In this document: positions 33,488 through 43,705 of the stretch, piece by piece | How positions within the stretch are numbered: the stretch's first letter is position 1 | How the letters are laid out: every line of letters begins with the position of its first letter | Source: Bacteroidota bacterium | GTDB lineage: Bacteria > Bacteroidota > Bacteroidia > Bacteroidales > Lentimicrobiaceae | Length of the DNA stretch: 64,000 nt | Assembly (NCBI GenBank): GCA_023441805.1 | Contig: JAEZNO010000018.1 | Location: forward strand, 124,001-188,000 | Direction: 5' to 3' | Made by a program: the position numbers and the translations under genes | The notes under the pieces: model-generated | Told to the model about the DNA's origin: nothing | Databases searched by the model: none | The model's input: the letters and a program-made list of their open reading frames with translations, nothing else

Positions 33488-36337
33488 TTAAGGATTTACT
33501 TCATTTCCTTCCTTATCAACCATAATAGGTTCACCTAAACCGGCTTCTTTTATCCTGCCGAATTGGGTTCTTGCATCACCTACAATCACATATACCATGT
33601 TTTCGGGACGTATATATTTGCTGTAGATAGACTTAGCCTCATCAAGGGTAATTTTTTCAGCTATCTGTTCTTCCTTCTTAATATAATCATGTGGAAGGCC
33701 ATATGTACTGATATCATGAAGCATACCAATCAGATTACCGATAGTCTCAAATTTACCGGCATTTGAACGAATCATTGCGCTTCTCGTTGTTTCAAGATCT
33801 TCAGCTGAGTATTCTTTGCCATAATCTGAAATGATCTGGTGAAAGAGATTAACTGATTCGAGGGTGAACATCGATTGTACACTTGAATTTGCCACGAATG
33901 GTCCGGTTGTTACCCGCGGGATGAGGAAAGAATATGCTCCATAGGTGTATCCTTTCTCTAAACGAAGAATCTGGAAGAGCTTCGATCCTGTTCCGTCACC
34001 TAATTTGTAGTTGGTGAAGGTTGCAGGGAAGTAGTCAGGATGGTTGCGCGGCACGGTTAAAGCACCAATCATAATAACCGATTGCTTTGCATCAGGAACA
34101 TCAACAAAATATACAGCAGGCTTTGAAGGATTTGAAGGCAGAGTATATTTTGGGAATATTACTTCTTTCATTTCCCAACGTTTCTCAAGATTCTTAAGTG
34201 AATTGAGAGTTGCCTCCTGCTTTATGTCACCTGCAATATGGAAATTGGCCACTGATGCCGATATAGCTTTCTTGTAGTAATCCTTCAAGTCGTTGATGGT
34301 GATATTCTGAATAGATTCAACCGTTCCTGAACCAGGTAATGAAAGGATATGGTCGCTACCATACAGTTTTTTATAGAAGACATTTCCGGCTATTGCATTT
34401 GGATTTGCCTGTCGCTGAATTACATTGCTTATTGCAGCTTGTTTCAGCCTGTCGAATTCTTTTTCATCCCAACGAGGCTCAAGAATAATCTTCTCAACCA
34501 AACCCAATAATGCCTCATAGTTACGTGAAAGACAGTTACCTGAGATGGTCATAAATTCGGCTGAAGATGAGATATTGATTTTAGCACCAAGTTGTCCTAT
34601 AGCTTCTTCAAGTTCTTCAGGAGTCATATCTTTAGTGCCTTCCATCATCAATTCAGCCAGAAGTCTTGAAGTTCCAACCTTTTCAGGTTGCTCAAGAAGT
34701 TGGCCTCCTTTAAGTCTGATACTAAATTGAACTAAAGGAAGTTCATGGCTTTCAATGCCATAAACCTGCATCTTGTTGTTCATCTTAAAGTTGTAGATAT
34801 TTGGAGTCGAAAGCAGAGGTTTTTCACCTAAATCAGGTTCAATTGTACGATCGAATGTACTTGGGGTTCTTTGGAAATCCTCATTTACTTCTGCTGTTTC
34901 ACTTGATTCTGATCCTGAATCTTCAATTGATTCTTCAACAACATCGGCTTTAACTGAACCGGCGAGTGCCAGATTAATCTGTCCTTTAGGTACAAAGCTG
35001 GTAACAACAAAGTTTTTATTACGGATATACTTGTTATACACACGCATAATGTCTTCTTTGGTGACTGCGTTCAGCAATTTAACGTCATCCATCATACGTG
35101 CAGGATCACCACCAAATACATTGGCTTGTACCAATTGGAATGATTTGCCTAATAAGCTGGAGATACTGTTATAGAAGGCTGTTTCCCTTATGTTCTTGAT
35201 TCTCTGAAGATCTGATTCAGTGAAACCATTTTTCTCAAATTGCATAAATCCGTTATGGATTGCAGCCATTACTGAATCGAGACTTGTGTTTTCGAAAGCC
35301 TTAACACTGATATTGAATTTACCTGCCAGTTCAAGAGTTTGGTTGTATACTGTAATATTTGGTGCAAGCTTCTTATTTTCAACTATCTCCTTGTACAATG
35401 GGGCTTTCTTACCATCAGCAAGCAAGTCAGCTAATACATCCAGTGCGTATGAATCGGGGTGATAGGCTTCAACGGTGGGGATAACAATGGTAAGCTCAGG
35501 CAACTTGGCGAAGTTATCCTCATGATAGAGTTTCTTAGTCTCAGCAAGGGTCACAGGCATTGGTTTCATCTTTGCCGGTTTGGTACGAGGCTTGAATTCA
35601 CCGAAGTATTTTTGTACTAGTTGCTTTACTTTGGCTGCATCAAAATCACCTGCAATGACCATTGTAGCATTGTTTACACCATAGTATTTATCATAAAATT
35701 CCCTTACATCGTCAAGTGTTGCACTACGCAGATCGTCCATTGAGCCTATTACCTGCCATGAATAGGGATGTGATGCAGGATAGAGGTTTTTATCGAGAAC
35801 ATAATCAGCATGGCCATAAGGCTGGTTGTCAACTCTCTGACGCTTTTCGTTGATTACGATGTCTTTTTCCCTGTCAAGTGCACCCTGTGTAACAGTGTTG
35901 ATCAGAAAGCCCATACGGTCGCTTTCCATCCATAGAATTTTCTCGAGGGCATCTTTTGGAACTACTTCATAATAAACGGTTCCGTCATTCCAGGTGCCTC
36001 CGTTAAATGATCCGCCAAGATCATCAATCTTTTTAAAGAACATGCCTTTGCCTACATTTTCAGAATTCTGGAAAAGCATATGTTCAAAGAAATGGGCGAA
36101 ACCGGTCTTGCCTTCCTTCTCACGGCTTGAACCTACGTGATATAAGATTGCAACCGATACAATTGGATTGGAATCGTCGTGGTGCAACACAACCTGCAGT
36201 CCGTTATCGAGTTGATATTTTTCATACTCTACTTTAAATTCGCCTCCTGCAGTTTTCTGTGCAACAGCTTGGGGAAAGTTTGATAGTAGTGAACCTAAAA
36301 GGATTCCCATGGTGATAAGTTTAATTAGTTTAGTCAT
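33488..36337 (-). CDS. M16-family zinc peptidase (pitrilysin-like), two-domain
   Basis: A 949-residue exported peptidase. A signal peptide (ending about AVAQ) precedes the catalytic N-domain, which has the inverse zinc motif HFFEH (in FAHFFEHMLFQNSE) and the distal Glu in INEKRQRVDNQPYG. The second half is a homologous inactive domain (LAELMMEGTKDMT, GNVFYKKLYGSDH...). Both halves in one chain give the full ~950-residue clamshell. The acidic linker SGSESSETAEVNEDF near the middle joins them. Function: degradation of small peptides in the envelope. Start ATG 36337; 18 bp after the arginine deiminase gene. Confidence 0.93.
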   Translation of the reverse strand: MTKLIKLITMGILLGSLLSNFPQAVAQKTAGGEFKVEYEKYQLDNGLQVVLHHDDSNPIVSVAILYHVGSSREKEGKTGFAHFFEHMLFQNSENVGKGMFFKKIDDLGGSFNGGTWNDGTVYYEVVPKDALEKILWMESDRMGFLINTVTQGALDREKDIVINEKRQRVDNQPYGHADYVLDKNLYPASHPYSWQVIGSMDDLRSATLDDVREFYDKYYGVNNATMVIAGDFDAAKVKQLVQKYFGEFKPRTKPAKMKPMPVTLAETKKLYHEDNFAKLPELTIVIPTVEAYHPDSYALDVLADLLADGKKAPLYKEIVENKKLAPNITVYNQTLELAGKFNISVKAFENTSLDSVMAAIHNGFMQFEKNGFTESDLQRIKNIRETAFYNSISSLLGKSFQLVQANVFGGDPARMMDDVKLLNAVTKEDIMRVYNKYIRNKNFVVTSFVPKGQINLALAGSVKADVVEESIEDSGSESSETAEVNEDFQRTPSTFDRTIEPDLGEKPLLSTPNIYNFKMNNKMQVYGIESHELPLVQFSIRLKGGQLLEQPEKVGTSRLLAELMMEGTKDMTPEELEEAIGQLGAKINISSSAEFMTISGNCLSRNYEALLGLVEKIILEPRWDEKEFDRLKQAAISNVIQRQANPNAIAGNVFYKKLYGSDHILSLPGSGTVESIQNITINDLKDYYKKAISASVANFHIAGDIKQEATLNSLKNLEKRWEMKEVIFPKYTLPSNPSKPAVYFVDVPDAKQSVIMIGALTVPRNHPDYFPATFTNYKLGDGTGSKLFQILRLEKGYTYGAYSFLIPRVTTGPFVANSSVQSMFTLESVNLFHQIISDYGKEYSAEDLETTRSAMIRSNAGKFETIGNLIGMLHDISTYGLPHDYIKKEEQIAEKITLDEAKSIYSKYIRPENMVYVIVGDARTQFGRIKEAGLGEPIMVDKEGNEVNP

Positions 36338-36355
36338 ACGCTGGAATGGTTATTG

Positions 36356-37642
36356 TTAATTATCAATCTTTGCTCTTCTGAATGGCATTGTCATGCACCT
36401 GCAGCCTCCGCCACCTCTGGCAAGCTCGGCACCTTCGATGGTGATGACACATTTCTTATGATCTTCGATAAAATCTTTTCCTTTTATCAGATCTTTAGCT
36501 TTAACGATATCATAACCGTTACGGTTCAATTCTTCAAGTGTATGGATGTTTCTTCCGTAACCGATTATCTTTCCCGGCTCAAGGGCAAAGAAGTTTGCCC
36601 CACTATGCCATTGCTCGCGTTCCTGGTTAAATATATCCTTTGTTCCCCCACAATTCATCGTTTTTATATCCATTCCCAGCTTACTTAATGCATCAGGTAT
36701 ATTTTCTTCTTCCCTGATTGTCACCTTGCCATTTTCAATTTGTATGTGAATTGTGAGAAATCTACCCGGGTACCTTACCAGAGGCTCGTATATCATACAT
36801 TCATTTATGTCAGTGAATGTGAAGACCATATCAAGATGGATAAACGACTCAGGCTCAAATGGAAGTTCTTGTACTATAATGTGTTTCTTCTTACCACTTT
36901 GTTTATAATGATCGATTATAAAGTCAATAGCCTTAGGTGTGGTTCTGATTCCTGTTCCAATCATAAGAACATCCTCACGTGCAACAATAAAATCACCACC
37001 TTCAAAGCTGAAATCCTTACAGAAATGTCTGCTTGAATATGGATTTACCGTCTTTGTTGAAAATACAGGGTGTGAATCAAATATTGCCTCCATAATCAAC
37101 GACTCCCTGTCGCGTACACGGCGTGCCATCCTGCTGACCATGATTTCATTGCCGATAGCTATTGATGCGTCACGTGTGAAAAAGGCATTATGCATCGGCT
37201 CAAGCTCAAATCGTTCTTTGCTAAGGAATTTTGAGAGGTTGTCGCGTGTCAATTCTACACCTTCAATTAAAGCAACAGCCAGTCTATCATAAGGCATTGA
37301 GAGCAGAGTGTCTCTCAGTTTCTCTGTTTTCTCATGGTCGCAGATTGAGTTTACCAAGCTTGCTCTGGTTCTTTCATCACGAAGTATATCTTTGAGAAGA
37401 TCACGAACCTGGAAGGTTGTTGTGTATATGTCCAGGACACATTTAAATTCGTTATACTCACGTGAAGCAACCTGAAGATTCAGGATGTCGCTGTATAGTG
37501 CTTTTTGCACAGTATCAGGCGTCATGCTTTCAACTTCAACACCGGGAGTGTGCAATATAACACCCTCCAACCTGCCAATTTCAGATTCAATGCAGGTTTC
37601 GATCTTTTGTTGCTTTAATGTTTCAGATTTGTTCATCATCAT
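36356..37642 (-). CDS. arcA: Arginine deiminase
   Basis: A 428-residue enzyme converting arginine to citrulline and ammonia. Signatures: FTRDASIAIG, FEGGDFIV (catalytic Asp/Glu region), FIHLDMVFTFTD (catalytic His) and the C-terminal nucleophile Cys in RCMTMPFRR. Start: three consecutive ATGs (37642 is the first, overlapping the queG stop by 4 bp). In many bacteria the next steps are ornithine transcarbamylase and carbamate kinase; neither is nearby, so the product may serve another use such as citrulline release or acid resistance. The gene sits between queG and the M16 peptidase on one strand. Confidence 0.93.
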   Translation of the reverse strand: MMMNKSETLKQQKIETCIESEIGRLEGVILHTPGVEVESMTPDTVQKALYSDILNLQVASREYNEFKCVLDIYTTTFQVRDLLKDILRDERTRASLVNSICDHEKTEKLRDTLLSMPYDRLAVALIEGVELTRDNLSKFLSKERFELEPMHNAFFTRDASIAIGNEIMVSRMARRVRDRESLIMEAIFDSHPVFSTKTVNPYSSRHFCKDFSFEGGDFIVAREDVLMIGTGIRTTPKAIDFIIDHYKQSGKKKHIIVQELPFEPESFIHLDMVFTFTDINECMIYEPLVRYPGRFLTIHIQIENGKVTIREEENIPDALSKLGMDIKTMNCGGTKDIFNQEREQWHSGANFFALEPGKIIGYGRNIHTLEELNRNGYDIVKAKDLIKGKDFIEDHKKCVITIEGAELARGGGGCRCMTMPFRRAKIDN

Positions 37643-38565
37643 TTCTTAAGGGTCACAAAATTAATGGTATTTTTTAACTTATTGAATCCTGCCCTTTTGA
37701 GAGCAGAATTGCGGAAAATTTCATTGAATAAGGGTTTGTCCATAGCTTGCCAGTCATCAGCTGTCCATTCAAGCCAATCGCCCGAGGGGGTAAACTGTAC
37801 AACAGAGTGGGGGAGGGAGAATTTATTCCAGGGACACACATCCTGACAGATGTCGCATCCAAAGATCCAATCATTGAATTTGCCTTTGAAGGAGTTGTCT
37901 ATATCATCTTTAAGCTCAATGGTGAGATACGAAATGCACTTATTTGCATTTATCATTTTGCCTTCGGTAATAGCTTCAGTGGGACACGCATCAATACACC
38001 TTCTGCAATCGCCACAATAGCTACCTCCAAAAGGAAGATCATATTCAGGTTCCAAATCACATACTATTTCGGCGAGGAAGAAAAAAGAACCATTCTTTCT
38101 ACTGATAAGCATTGAGTTCTTACCAATCCATCCAATACCTGCTTCAACTGCCCATGCACGATCGAGAATTGGTGCTGAATCAACAAATACCCTGAAATTA
38201 AAATCACCTGTCACCTCTTTAAGATTTTCCACCATCTTAAATAATCTGTTTTTTATTACGAAGTGGTAATCAACATTCCAGGCATACTTCGATACTTTTA
38301 GCTCTAAACTTTGTGACTGAGAAGGAAAATAATTCATCATGAGTGAAATGACAGTCTTCGCTCCATCGACTAATTTGGCGGGGTCAAGTCGCTTCTCGAA
38401 ATTATTTTCCATATACTGCATTGAGCCATTCATTCCTTTCTGCAACCATTCAACCAGTCGTGGTTCATGCTCATCAAGTCTGCGAACTTTTGCAATACCA
38501 CAGTAGCTGAAGCCCTGCCTGAGTGCTTCCTCTTTAATAGTGTGGTTTAATTGCGACTTGTTCAT
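37639..38565 (-). CDS. queG: Epoxyqueuosine reductase
   Basis: A 308-residue cobalamin-dependent Fe-S enzyme for the last step of queuosine synthesis in tRNA. ATG at 38565 is chosen; the TTG at 38586 adds only seven residues. Motifs: GFSYCGIAKVRR at the start, VFVDSAPILDRAWAVEAGIG, and two ferredoxin-type Cys groups, CGDCRRCIDACPTEAI and CDICQDVCPWN. Its stop overlaps the arginine deiminase start by 4 bp. It is transcribed downstream of ruvB with a 71-bp gap. Confidence 0.94.
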   Translation of the reverse strand: MNKSQLNHTIKEEALRQGFSYCGIAKVRRLDEHEPRLVEWLQKGMNGSMQYMENNFEKRLDPAKLVDGAKTVISLMMNYFPSQSQSLELKVSKYAWNVDYHFVIKNRLFKMVENLKEVTGDFNFRVFVDSAPILDRAWAVEAGIGWIGKNSMLISRKNGSFFFLAEIVCDLEPEYDLPFGGSYCGDCRRCIDACPTEAITEGKMINANKCISYLTIELKDDIDNSFKGKFNDWIFGCDICQDVCPWNKFSLPHSVVQFTPSGDWLEWTADDWQAMDKPLFNEIFRNSALKRAGFNKLKNTINFVTLKK

Positions 38566-38636
38566 TTCAGTTTCCGCAAAAAGCAAATTACTTACATAGA
38601 AAGACTTCCATGCAAGAGGGTAGGTAATTATTTATT

Positions 38637-39659
38637 TTAGAAAAGTTCCTGCTGTGAACCGTGTTTTGTTTTACCGAGGTGCGTATAGGCCAAAGCTGTA
38701 ACTTCACGGCCCCTTGGTGTACGCATAAGATAACCTTCCTGGATTAAGAAAGGTTCATACACTTCTTCGATTGTGCCCGGATCTTCACCTACGGCTGTAG
38801 CAATGGTGGTTAATCCAACCGGCCCGCCCTTGAATTTGTCGATTATGGTGGTTAAGATTTTGTTATCCATCTCATCAAGCCCGTTCTTGTCGACTTGTAA
38901 AGCCTGCAGACTATACTGACAAATGGCAAGATCAATTGAACCGTTTCCTTTTATTTGAGCGAAATCTCTAACCCTCCTAAGCAGCAGATTGGCAATACGC
39001 GGAGTTCCCCTGCTTCGGCGTGCAAGCTCTGATGCTGCTTCACTTGTAATGGAAACACGCAAAATAGCAGCTGAACGCTCAATTATACGCTGAAGAGTTG
39101 CGGCATCATAATAAGCCAGACGGGCATTTATCCCGAAACGTGAACGCAATGGTGCAGTAAGTAAACCTGACCGGGTTGTTGCTCCTACCAGGGTAAATGG
39201 ACTGAGAGATATTTGGACACTTCTTGCATTTGGGCCTGTTTCAATCATCAGGTCGATTCTGAAGTCCTCCATTGCTGAATAGAGGTACTCTTCCACTACA
39301 GGACTCAGGCGATGTATTTCGTCAATAAAAAGCACATCATTAGGTTCAAGGTTAGTCAGCAAACCGGCCAGGTCACCCGGTTTGTCCAATACAGGACCTG
39401 AAGTGATCTTTATATTCACTCCCAGTTCATTAGCGATGATGTGCGAAAGTGTGGTTTTCCCCAATCCCGGAGGTCCATGCAATAACACATGGTCCAATGA
39501 CTCACCCCTCAGTTTGGCTGCTTTGACAAAAACCCTCAGGTTATCAACTACGCCCTGCTGCCCCGAAAAGTCAGCAAAATCAGCCGGTCGTAGCACTTTT
39601 TCAAGTTCACGTTCAGTTGCAGTAAGGTGTTCAGCTGAAGCATCAAGGTTTTTATTCAT
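38637..39659 (-). CDS. ruvB: Holliday junction ATP-dependent DNA helicase RuvB
   Basis: A 340-residue AAA+ branch-migration motor. Walker A GPPGLGKTTLSH, Walker B FIDEIHRL, sensor VGATTRSGLLTAPLRSRFG, Arg finger region and C-terminal winged helix with GGPVGLTTIATAVGEDPGTI all present. Start ATG 39659. It heads a minus-strand run ruvB-queG-arcA-M16. Confidence 0.96.
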   Translation of the reverse strand: MNKNLDASAEHLTATERELEKVLRPADFADFSGQQGVVDNLRVFVKAAKLRGESLDHVLLHGPPGLGKTTLSHIIANELGVNIKITSGPVLDKPGDLAGLLTNLEPNDVLFIDEIHRLSPVVEEYLYSAMEDFRIDLMIETGPNARSVQISLSPFTLVGATTRSGLLTAPLRSRFGINARLAYYDAATLQRIIERSAAILRVSITSEAASELARRSRGTPRIANLLLRRVRDFAQIKGNGSIDLAICQYSLQALQVDKNGLDEMDNKILTTIIDKFKGGPVGLTTIATAVGEDPGTIEEVYEPFLIQEGYLMRTPRGREVTALAYTHLGKTKHGSQQELF

Positions 39660-39819
39660 AGCATTCGTTCAAGAATGCAAATTTAACCAAAATTTCCATA
39701 AAACCGTCTGTTTTAGTGAGAAAGGGCTATGTTGTCTACCGCAGTGAAGTGAAGAGGATGGTTCTCTTTGTATTGTCGCCACGATGTGTAATATGAGTAC
39801 TGTATACCGATGTACCTAA

Positions 39820-39879
39820 ACACCGCATGCGATGTCCTTACCCAGCCTGTTATTAAGGGATGAAGACACCGCATGCGAT
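39820..39879. repeat. Two copies of ACACCGCATGCGAT
   Basis: The 14-base unit occurs at 39820-39833 and 39866-39879, both on the plus strand, 46 bp apart. Its core CGCATGCG is a palindrome. The sequence sits in a 257-bp region upstream of ruvB (minus) and downstream of the universal stress protein gene, where I see no gene. Confidence 0.55.
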
Positions 39880-39916
39880 TACTTTACAGCGTACTGTGTG
39901 TTGGTTCTTATTGTGC

Positions 39917-40774
39917 TTATAAACCTAATGAAATAGGTATTTCCATGGGGTGGATTGAAAGAACAGGGATAGGTGAATGATGAACCATCTGCTGAGCATA
40001 TGGGCCTAGCCATATATTGGTGGCTGATTTCTCCTGCTCGGTCATGATTGAGATAAGGTTAGCATCAACCTTTTTAGCATATTCCATGGTGGCTGTGCTG
40101 ATATTATCAGCCTCCACTTCAACAATCTGGTGCCTTACATTATTCTTCTTGAAGTAAGTTGAGGCCTGCTTAGCGTAACTGTTAACATATCCACGCACTT
40201 GCTCGACTGAAGTAGTATACATTGCAAGGATATGCACTTCGGCATTGAACATAGCAGCCAGATCACATGTAAATGGTACCTTCTGCCTGGTCTCAGGAGT
40301 ACTGTCGAGTGGCATAACGATTCTTTCCAGATGCCTTTCAATTTGGATACCGGCCCTGATCGTGATTACGGGGCAAGGCGCTACGGAGACTATTTTATTA
40401 GCATTGCTGCCAATCCAGAATTCTTCAAAGCCTGAGGAGCCATGTGTCCCGGCAACAATTAACCATACATCCGATTCCTTTGCCTGGTTGACTACCTCTT
40501 TATATACTTTTCCTTCCCGGATAATATAATCAATCTTAGTTTCCGGAAGTTCAGGTCCATACTTAGCTATTAGCCGGCTAAACTGATGTTCAACCTCTTC
40601 AAGTAGATCATCTGACAAGTCGGATGATAGAATTGTCTTAGTGTTATTTGGATTGTTAACCCACAGCAGTAATAAGTTTGATTTTGAAGCACGCGCAATG
40701 GTAATGGCATGTTCGAGCGCATTAATTGAACAATCAGAAAAATCGATTGCGGACAAGATTGTTTTCATAGTCAT
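39917..40774 (-). CDS. Tandem-domain universal stress protein
   Basis: A 285-residue protein of two UspA domains. The first starts TILSAIDFSDCSINALEHAI and ends with the nucleotide motif GTHGSSGFEEFWIGS (G-2X-G-9X-G-S), indicating ATP binding. The second (IVMPLDSTPETRQKVPF) has lost that motif (MTEQEKSATNIWLGP). Start could also be ATG at 40768. A paralogue lies at 41579-42427. Role: stress survival, mechanism unknown. Confidence 0.9.
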   Translation of the reverse strand: MTMKTILSAIDFSDCSINALEHAITIARASKSNLLLLWVNNPNNTKTILSSDLSDDLLEEVEHQFSRLIAKYGPELPETKIDYIIREGKVYKEVVNQAKESDVWLIVAGTHGSSGFEEFWIGSNANKIVSVAPCPVITIRAGIQIERHLERIVMPLDSTPETRQKVPFTCDLAAMFNAEVHILAMYTTSVEQVRGYVNSYAKQASTYFKKNNVRHQIVEVEADNISTATMEYAKKVDANLISIMTEQEKSATNIWLGPYAQQMVHHSPIPVLSIHPMEIPISLGL

Positions 40775-41153
40775 CGGTGTTATTTTGTGCTAATATATGA
40801 AAAAATAAAGGCATATACAACAAAAAAACAACAACCTATTAATTTGTTCAATATTATTATTGTTTTCAATTATACGTAGGTACGAGATTGAACCGGTAAA
40901 GTCAATTCAAGTTAGCATTAATAATAGTTTGGCTTAATAATATAGTCGTCAAGAATAGATTGACACAGAGGTATTGTATGCGATATTCTTTAGAAGAAGG
41001 TATTATCAATCAGATCATTTACAAAGTAATCATGTGATATGAAATTGAACCATCAGGTTAAATGAGGAGAGAATCGGGAACTAGTATAAAAAAGGCCGAT
41101 ACTCTATAAGTGTGAAATAATCTTAACGTTGTGGGTAATCTAAAGGTGGATGA
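40775..41153. other. Gene-free stretch of 379 bp
   Basis: AT-rich sequence between a universal stress protein gene and the SPOR gene, both on the minus strand. I see no open frame of interest, no exact TAnnTTTG element and no clear terminator hairpin. Confidence 0.5.
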
Positions 41154-41573
41154 TTAATCTAAAGGAAGAGGATAATCTAATGGTGGTGGGTTTATATAAT
41201 CATTTGTGGCAAAAGCATTGGGATACTCCATCTGGATCTTTCTCAGAAAACCTTCAGCTTCCAATCGGGATCTGAAATCACCGACACGTACACGGTAGTA
41301 TGGTTCTTTAAATGAGAGGTAGGCCTCATAATCAGGGTAGCGCTGGTTGAAACTTCGGAGTGCATCTGTTGCCTTACGCTTAGAATTTGCTCCTGAATCA
41401 AAGAAAATCTGAATTCTCCAGCCTGTTAAAGTGAATTGGTGACGGTTAAGGAATACATGCTTATCAACCAATAAGTCGACTCTTTTATCCTGTACGAGTT
41501 CTGCACGCTCATTCTGGGCATGTAAAATTGTAGTAAGCATTACAAGCAGCAGAGTAGTAAAGATCTTAGTCAT
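41154..41573 (-). CDS. SPOR-domain protein
   Basis: A 139-residue exported protein with a signal peptide ending LHAQN. The C-terminal ~70 residues are a SPOR fold: LTGWRIQIFFDSGANSKRKA ... YEAYLSFKEPYYRVRVGDFRSRLEAEGFL. SPOR domains bind denuded peptidoglycan strands. It follows the universal stress protein gene by 5 bp, so they are probably one operon; the functional link is unclear. Confidence 0.88.
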   Translation of the reverse strand: MTKIFTTLLLVMLTTILHAQNERAELVQDKRVDLLVDKHVFLNRHQFTLTGWRIQIFFDSGANSKRKATDALRSFNQRYPDYEAYLSFKEPYYRVRVGDFRSRLEAEGFLRKIQMEYPNAFATNDYINPPPLDYPLPLD

Positions 41574-41578
41574 AATAG

Positions 41579-42427
41579 TTATCTGGTAGATATTTCGTAA
41601 ATCTCCTTCGGCTGTATACTTAACACCGGGATATGCGAATAGTTCACCATTTGCTGGGCAAACGGCCCTAAAAGTATATTATTGGCACTGGTTTCCTGCT
41701 CAGTCATTATGGCAATTAAATCAGCATTTACATCCTGAGCATGCTCAAGGGTGGTTGTGGTAATATTATTCGAATTCTTGGTAGTGATTGAATAATTAAT
41801 ACCGGCTTCTCTAAGGTAACGTTCAGCTACAATAGCACTGTTCTCAACTCTTCGTTGCATTGATTTCAAACCGGTAGAATAGACTGCAATTAAGTGAACT
41901 TCAGCTTTGAATGCATTGGCTAATTGTATTGCGAAAGGCAGCTTCTGCTTGGTGTCGGCTGAACTATCGATTGGAAGAACGATGCTCTTAATACCCTCAG
42001 GTTTTATTCTGAAATCGTACCTTACGGTGATGACAGGGCATGGAGCATACGATACAATTCTATAAGCATTACTGCCAATCCAGAATTCCTCGAACCCAGT
42101 AACCCCATGTGTACCTGCTATTATAAGCCCTGCATTAATGGCTTTTGCCTGCAAGGCTATTTCCTGATATACCTTACCTTTGCGAAGCTTGTATGTGAGT
42201 TTGCCATGTTTGACCAATCCGCTCTTGGCTTCCTTAATTTCCTCAAAGTTCCTGATGGCTTCTTCCTTAAATTCATTTACCTCGCCATTAAAGGTATCAT
42301 GAGTCAATTGATTATTAACCCATACCATCATTAAATTGGATTGCATGTGGTTCGCGAACTCAATGGCATAATCCAGCGCATGCAGTGATCCATTAGAAAA
42401 ATCAATAGCAACTATGATGTCTTTCAT
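41579..42427 (-). CDS. Tandem-domain universal stress protein (paralogue)
   Basis: A 282-residue protein with the same layout as its neighbour: first UspA domain (KDIIVAIDFSNGSLHALDYA) with intact GTHGVTGFEEFWIGS, second with a degenerate motif (MTEQETSANNILLGP). The shared TEQE...A.NI.LGP segment shows that the two arose by duplication. It precedes the SPOR gene by 5 bp. Confidence 0.9.
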   Translation of the reverse strand: MKDIIVAIDFSNGSLHALDYAIEFANHMQSNLMMVWVNNQLTHDTFNGEVNEFKEEAIRNFEEIKEAKSGLVKHGKLTYKLRKGKVYQEIALQAKAINAGLIIAGTHGVTGFEEFWIGSNAYRIVSYAPCPVITVRYDFRIKPEGIKSIVLPIDSSADTKQKLPFAIQLANAFKAEVHLIAVYSTGLKSMQRRVENSAIVAERYLREAGINYSITTKNSNNITTTTLEHAQDVNADLIAIMTEQETSANNILLGPFAQQMVNYSHIPVLSIQPKEIYEISTR

Positions 42428-42520
42428 GGCTTTTGTAGACTGTGTTTTAAGCTGCTAAGTTAAAAATATTTCTTTAAGAATGAGCCTATTGACTTCCTTA
42501 TTAATTAACAATGTGATTCG

Positions 42521-43705
42521 TCAATATAGCAACTTGTTGAAAGGGTACCTTTTGATGTGAAGAGAGTACACTTCGTTGTATAGCACTTTCCTGAATTCTT
42601 CCAGATTGACTTTTTGCTTCGCTGAAATGAATACTGCCGGTGTATTTACTTTTGCTATCCAGCTTCTCTTGAGCTCACTAAGTGGAATGTTCTCTTTCTT
42701 CATCTCTGTCAGATCACCTTCTTCTTTCTCAATATGGCGGTAAGCATCCACTTTATTGAATATCATCATTACAGGCTTGTCGGCTGCCTTGATCTCTGCA
42801 AGGGTTTGATTTACTACTGCAATCTGTTCTTCAAAATCAGGGTGCGAGATATCAACTATGTGTAACAATAAATCAGACTCCCGAACCTCATCAAGAGTCG
42901 ACTTAAACGATTCGACTAATCCATGGGGCAGTTTACGGATAAATCCAACTGTATCAGTCAGAAGAAAAGGTAAATTGTCGATTACTACCTTCCTGACTGT
43001 TGTATCAAGTGTAGCGAAGAGCTTATTCTCTGCAAATACGTCTGACTTACTCAAAAGGTTCATTATAGTTGACTTCCCTACATTTGTATAGCCGATAAGT
43101 GCTGCCCTCACAAGTTTCTCACGACCACTGCGTTGAGTAATTTTCTGTTTGTCGATCTCCTGTAATTGCTTCTTCAATAGGGTGATTCTGTCGCGGATAA
43201 TTCTTCGGTCAGTCTCAATTTCTTTTTCTCCGGGACCTCTCATTCCGATACCACCTCGTTGCTTTTCAAGGTGAGTCCACATTCTTGAAAGTCTTGGCAG
43301 CAAATATTCATATTGAGCCAGTTCAACCTGGGTCCTTGCAGTAGTTGTACGAGCTCTTTTGGCAAATATGTCGAGTATCAGGTTTGTCCTGTCCAGAACT
43401 TTACATTGAAGTTCACGTTCGAGGTTGCGTAATTGTGAGGCCCCCAGCTCATCATCAAAGATTACTGTGTTGATATTTTCAGCAGTGATATATTCTTTCA
43501 CCTCCTGTAATTTACCTGAACCAATGAAGGTTCTTGAATCAGGGCGTTCAAGTTTCTGAATGAATTTCTTACCCGGAATGCCACCTGCTGTTTCAACCAG
43601 GAATGCAAGCTCATCCATGGTCTCCTTTACACGGTCAGCATTTTCTTTATTGGTGATAAGTCCAATGAGTACGGCTACTTCAGGCTGTATCTTGTTTTCA
43701 ATCAT
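42521..43705 (-). CDS. hflX: Ribosome-associated GTPase HflX
   Basis: A 394-residue GTPase that splits stalled ribosomes. The N-terminal domain includes FDDELGASQLRNLE and RTARTQVELAQYEYLLPRL; the linker GGIGMRGPGEKEIETDRR is diagnostic. GTP motifs: GYTNVGKSTIM, DTVGFIRKLPH and NKVD. The ATG overlaps the stop of the DAHP synthase gene by one base (TAATG), so the two are co-transcribed. Confidence 0.95.
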   Translation of the reverse strand: MIENKIQPEVAVLIGLITNKENADRVKETMDELAFLVETAGGIPGKKFIQKLERPDSRTFIGSGKLQEVKEYITAENINTVIFDDELGASQLRNLERELQCKVLDRTNLILDIFAKRARTTTARTQVELAQYEYLLPRLSRMWTHLEKQRGGIGMRGPGEKEIETDRRIIRDRITLLKKQLQEIDKQKITQRSGREKLVRAALIGYTNVGKSTIMNLLSKSDVFAENKLFATLDTTVRKVVIDNLPFLLTDTVGFIRKLPHGLVESFKSTLDEVRESDLLLHIVDISHPDFEEQIAVVNQTLAEIKAADKPVMMIFNKVDAYRHIEKEEGDLTEMKKENIPLSELKRSWIAKVNTPAVFISAKQKVNLEEFRKVLYNEVYSLHIKRYPFNKLLY

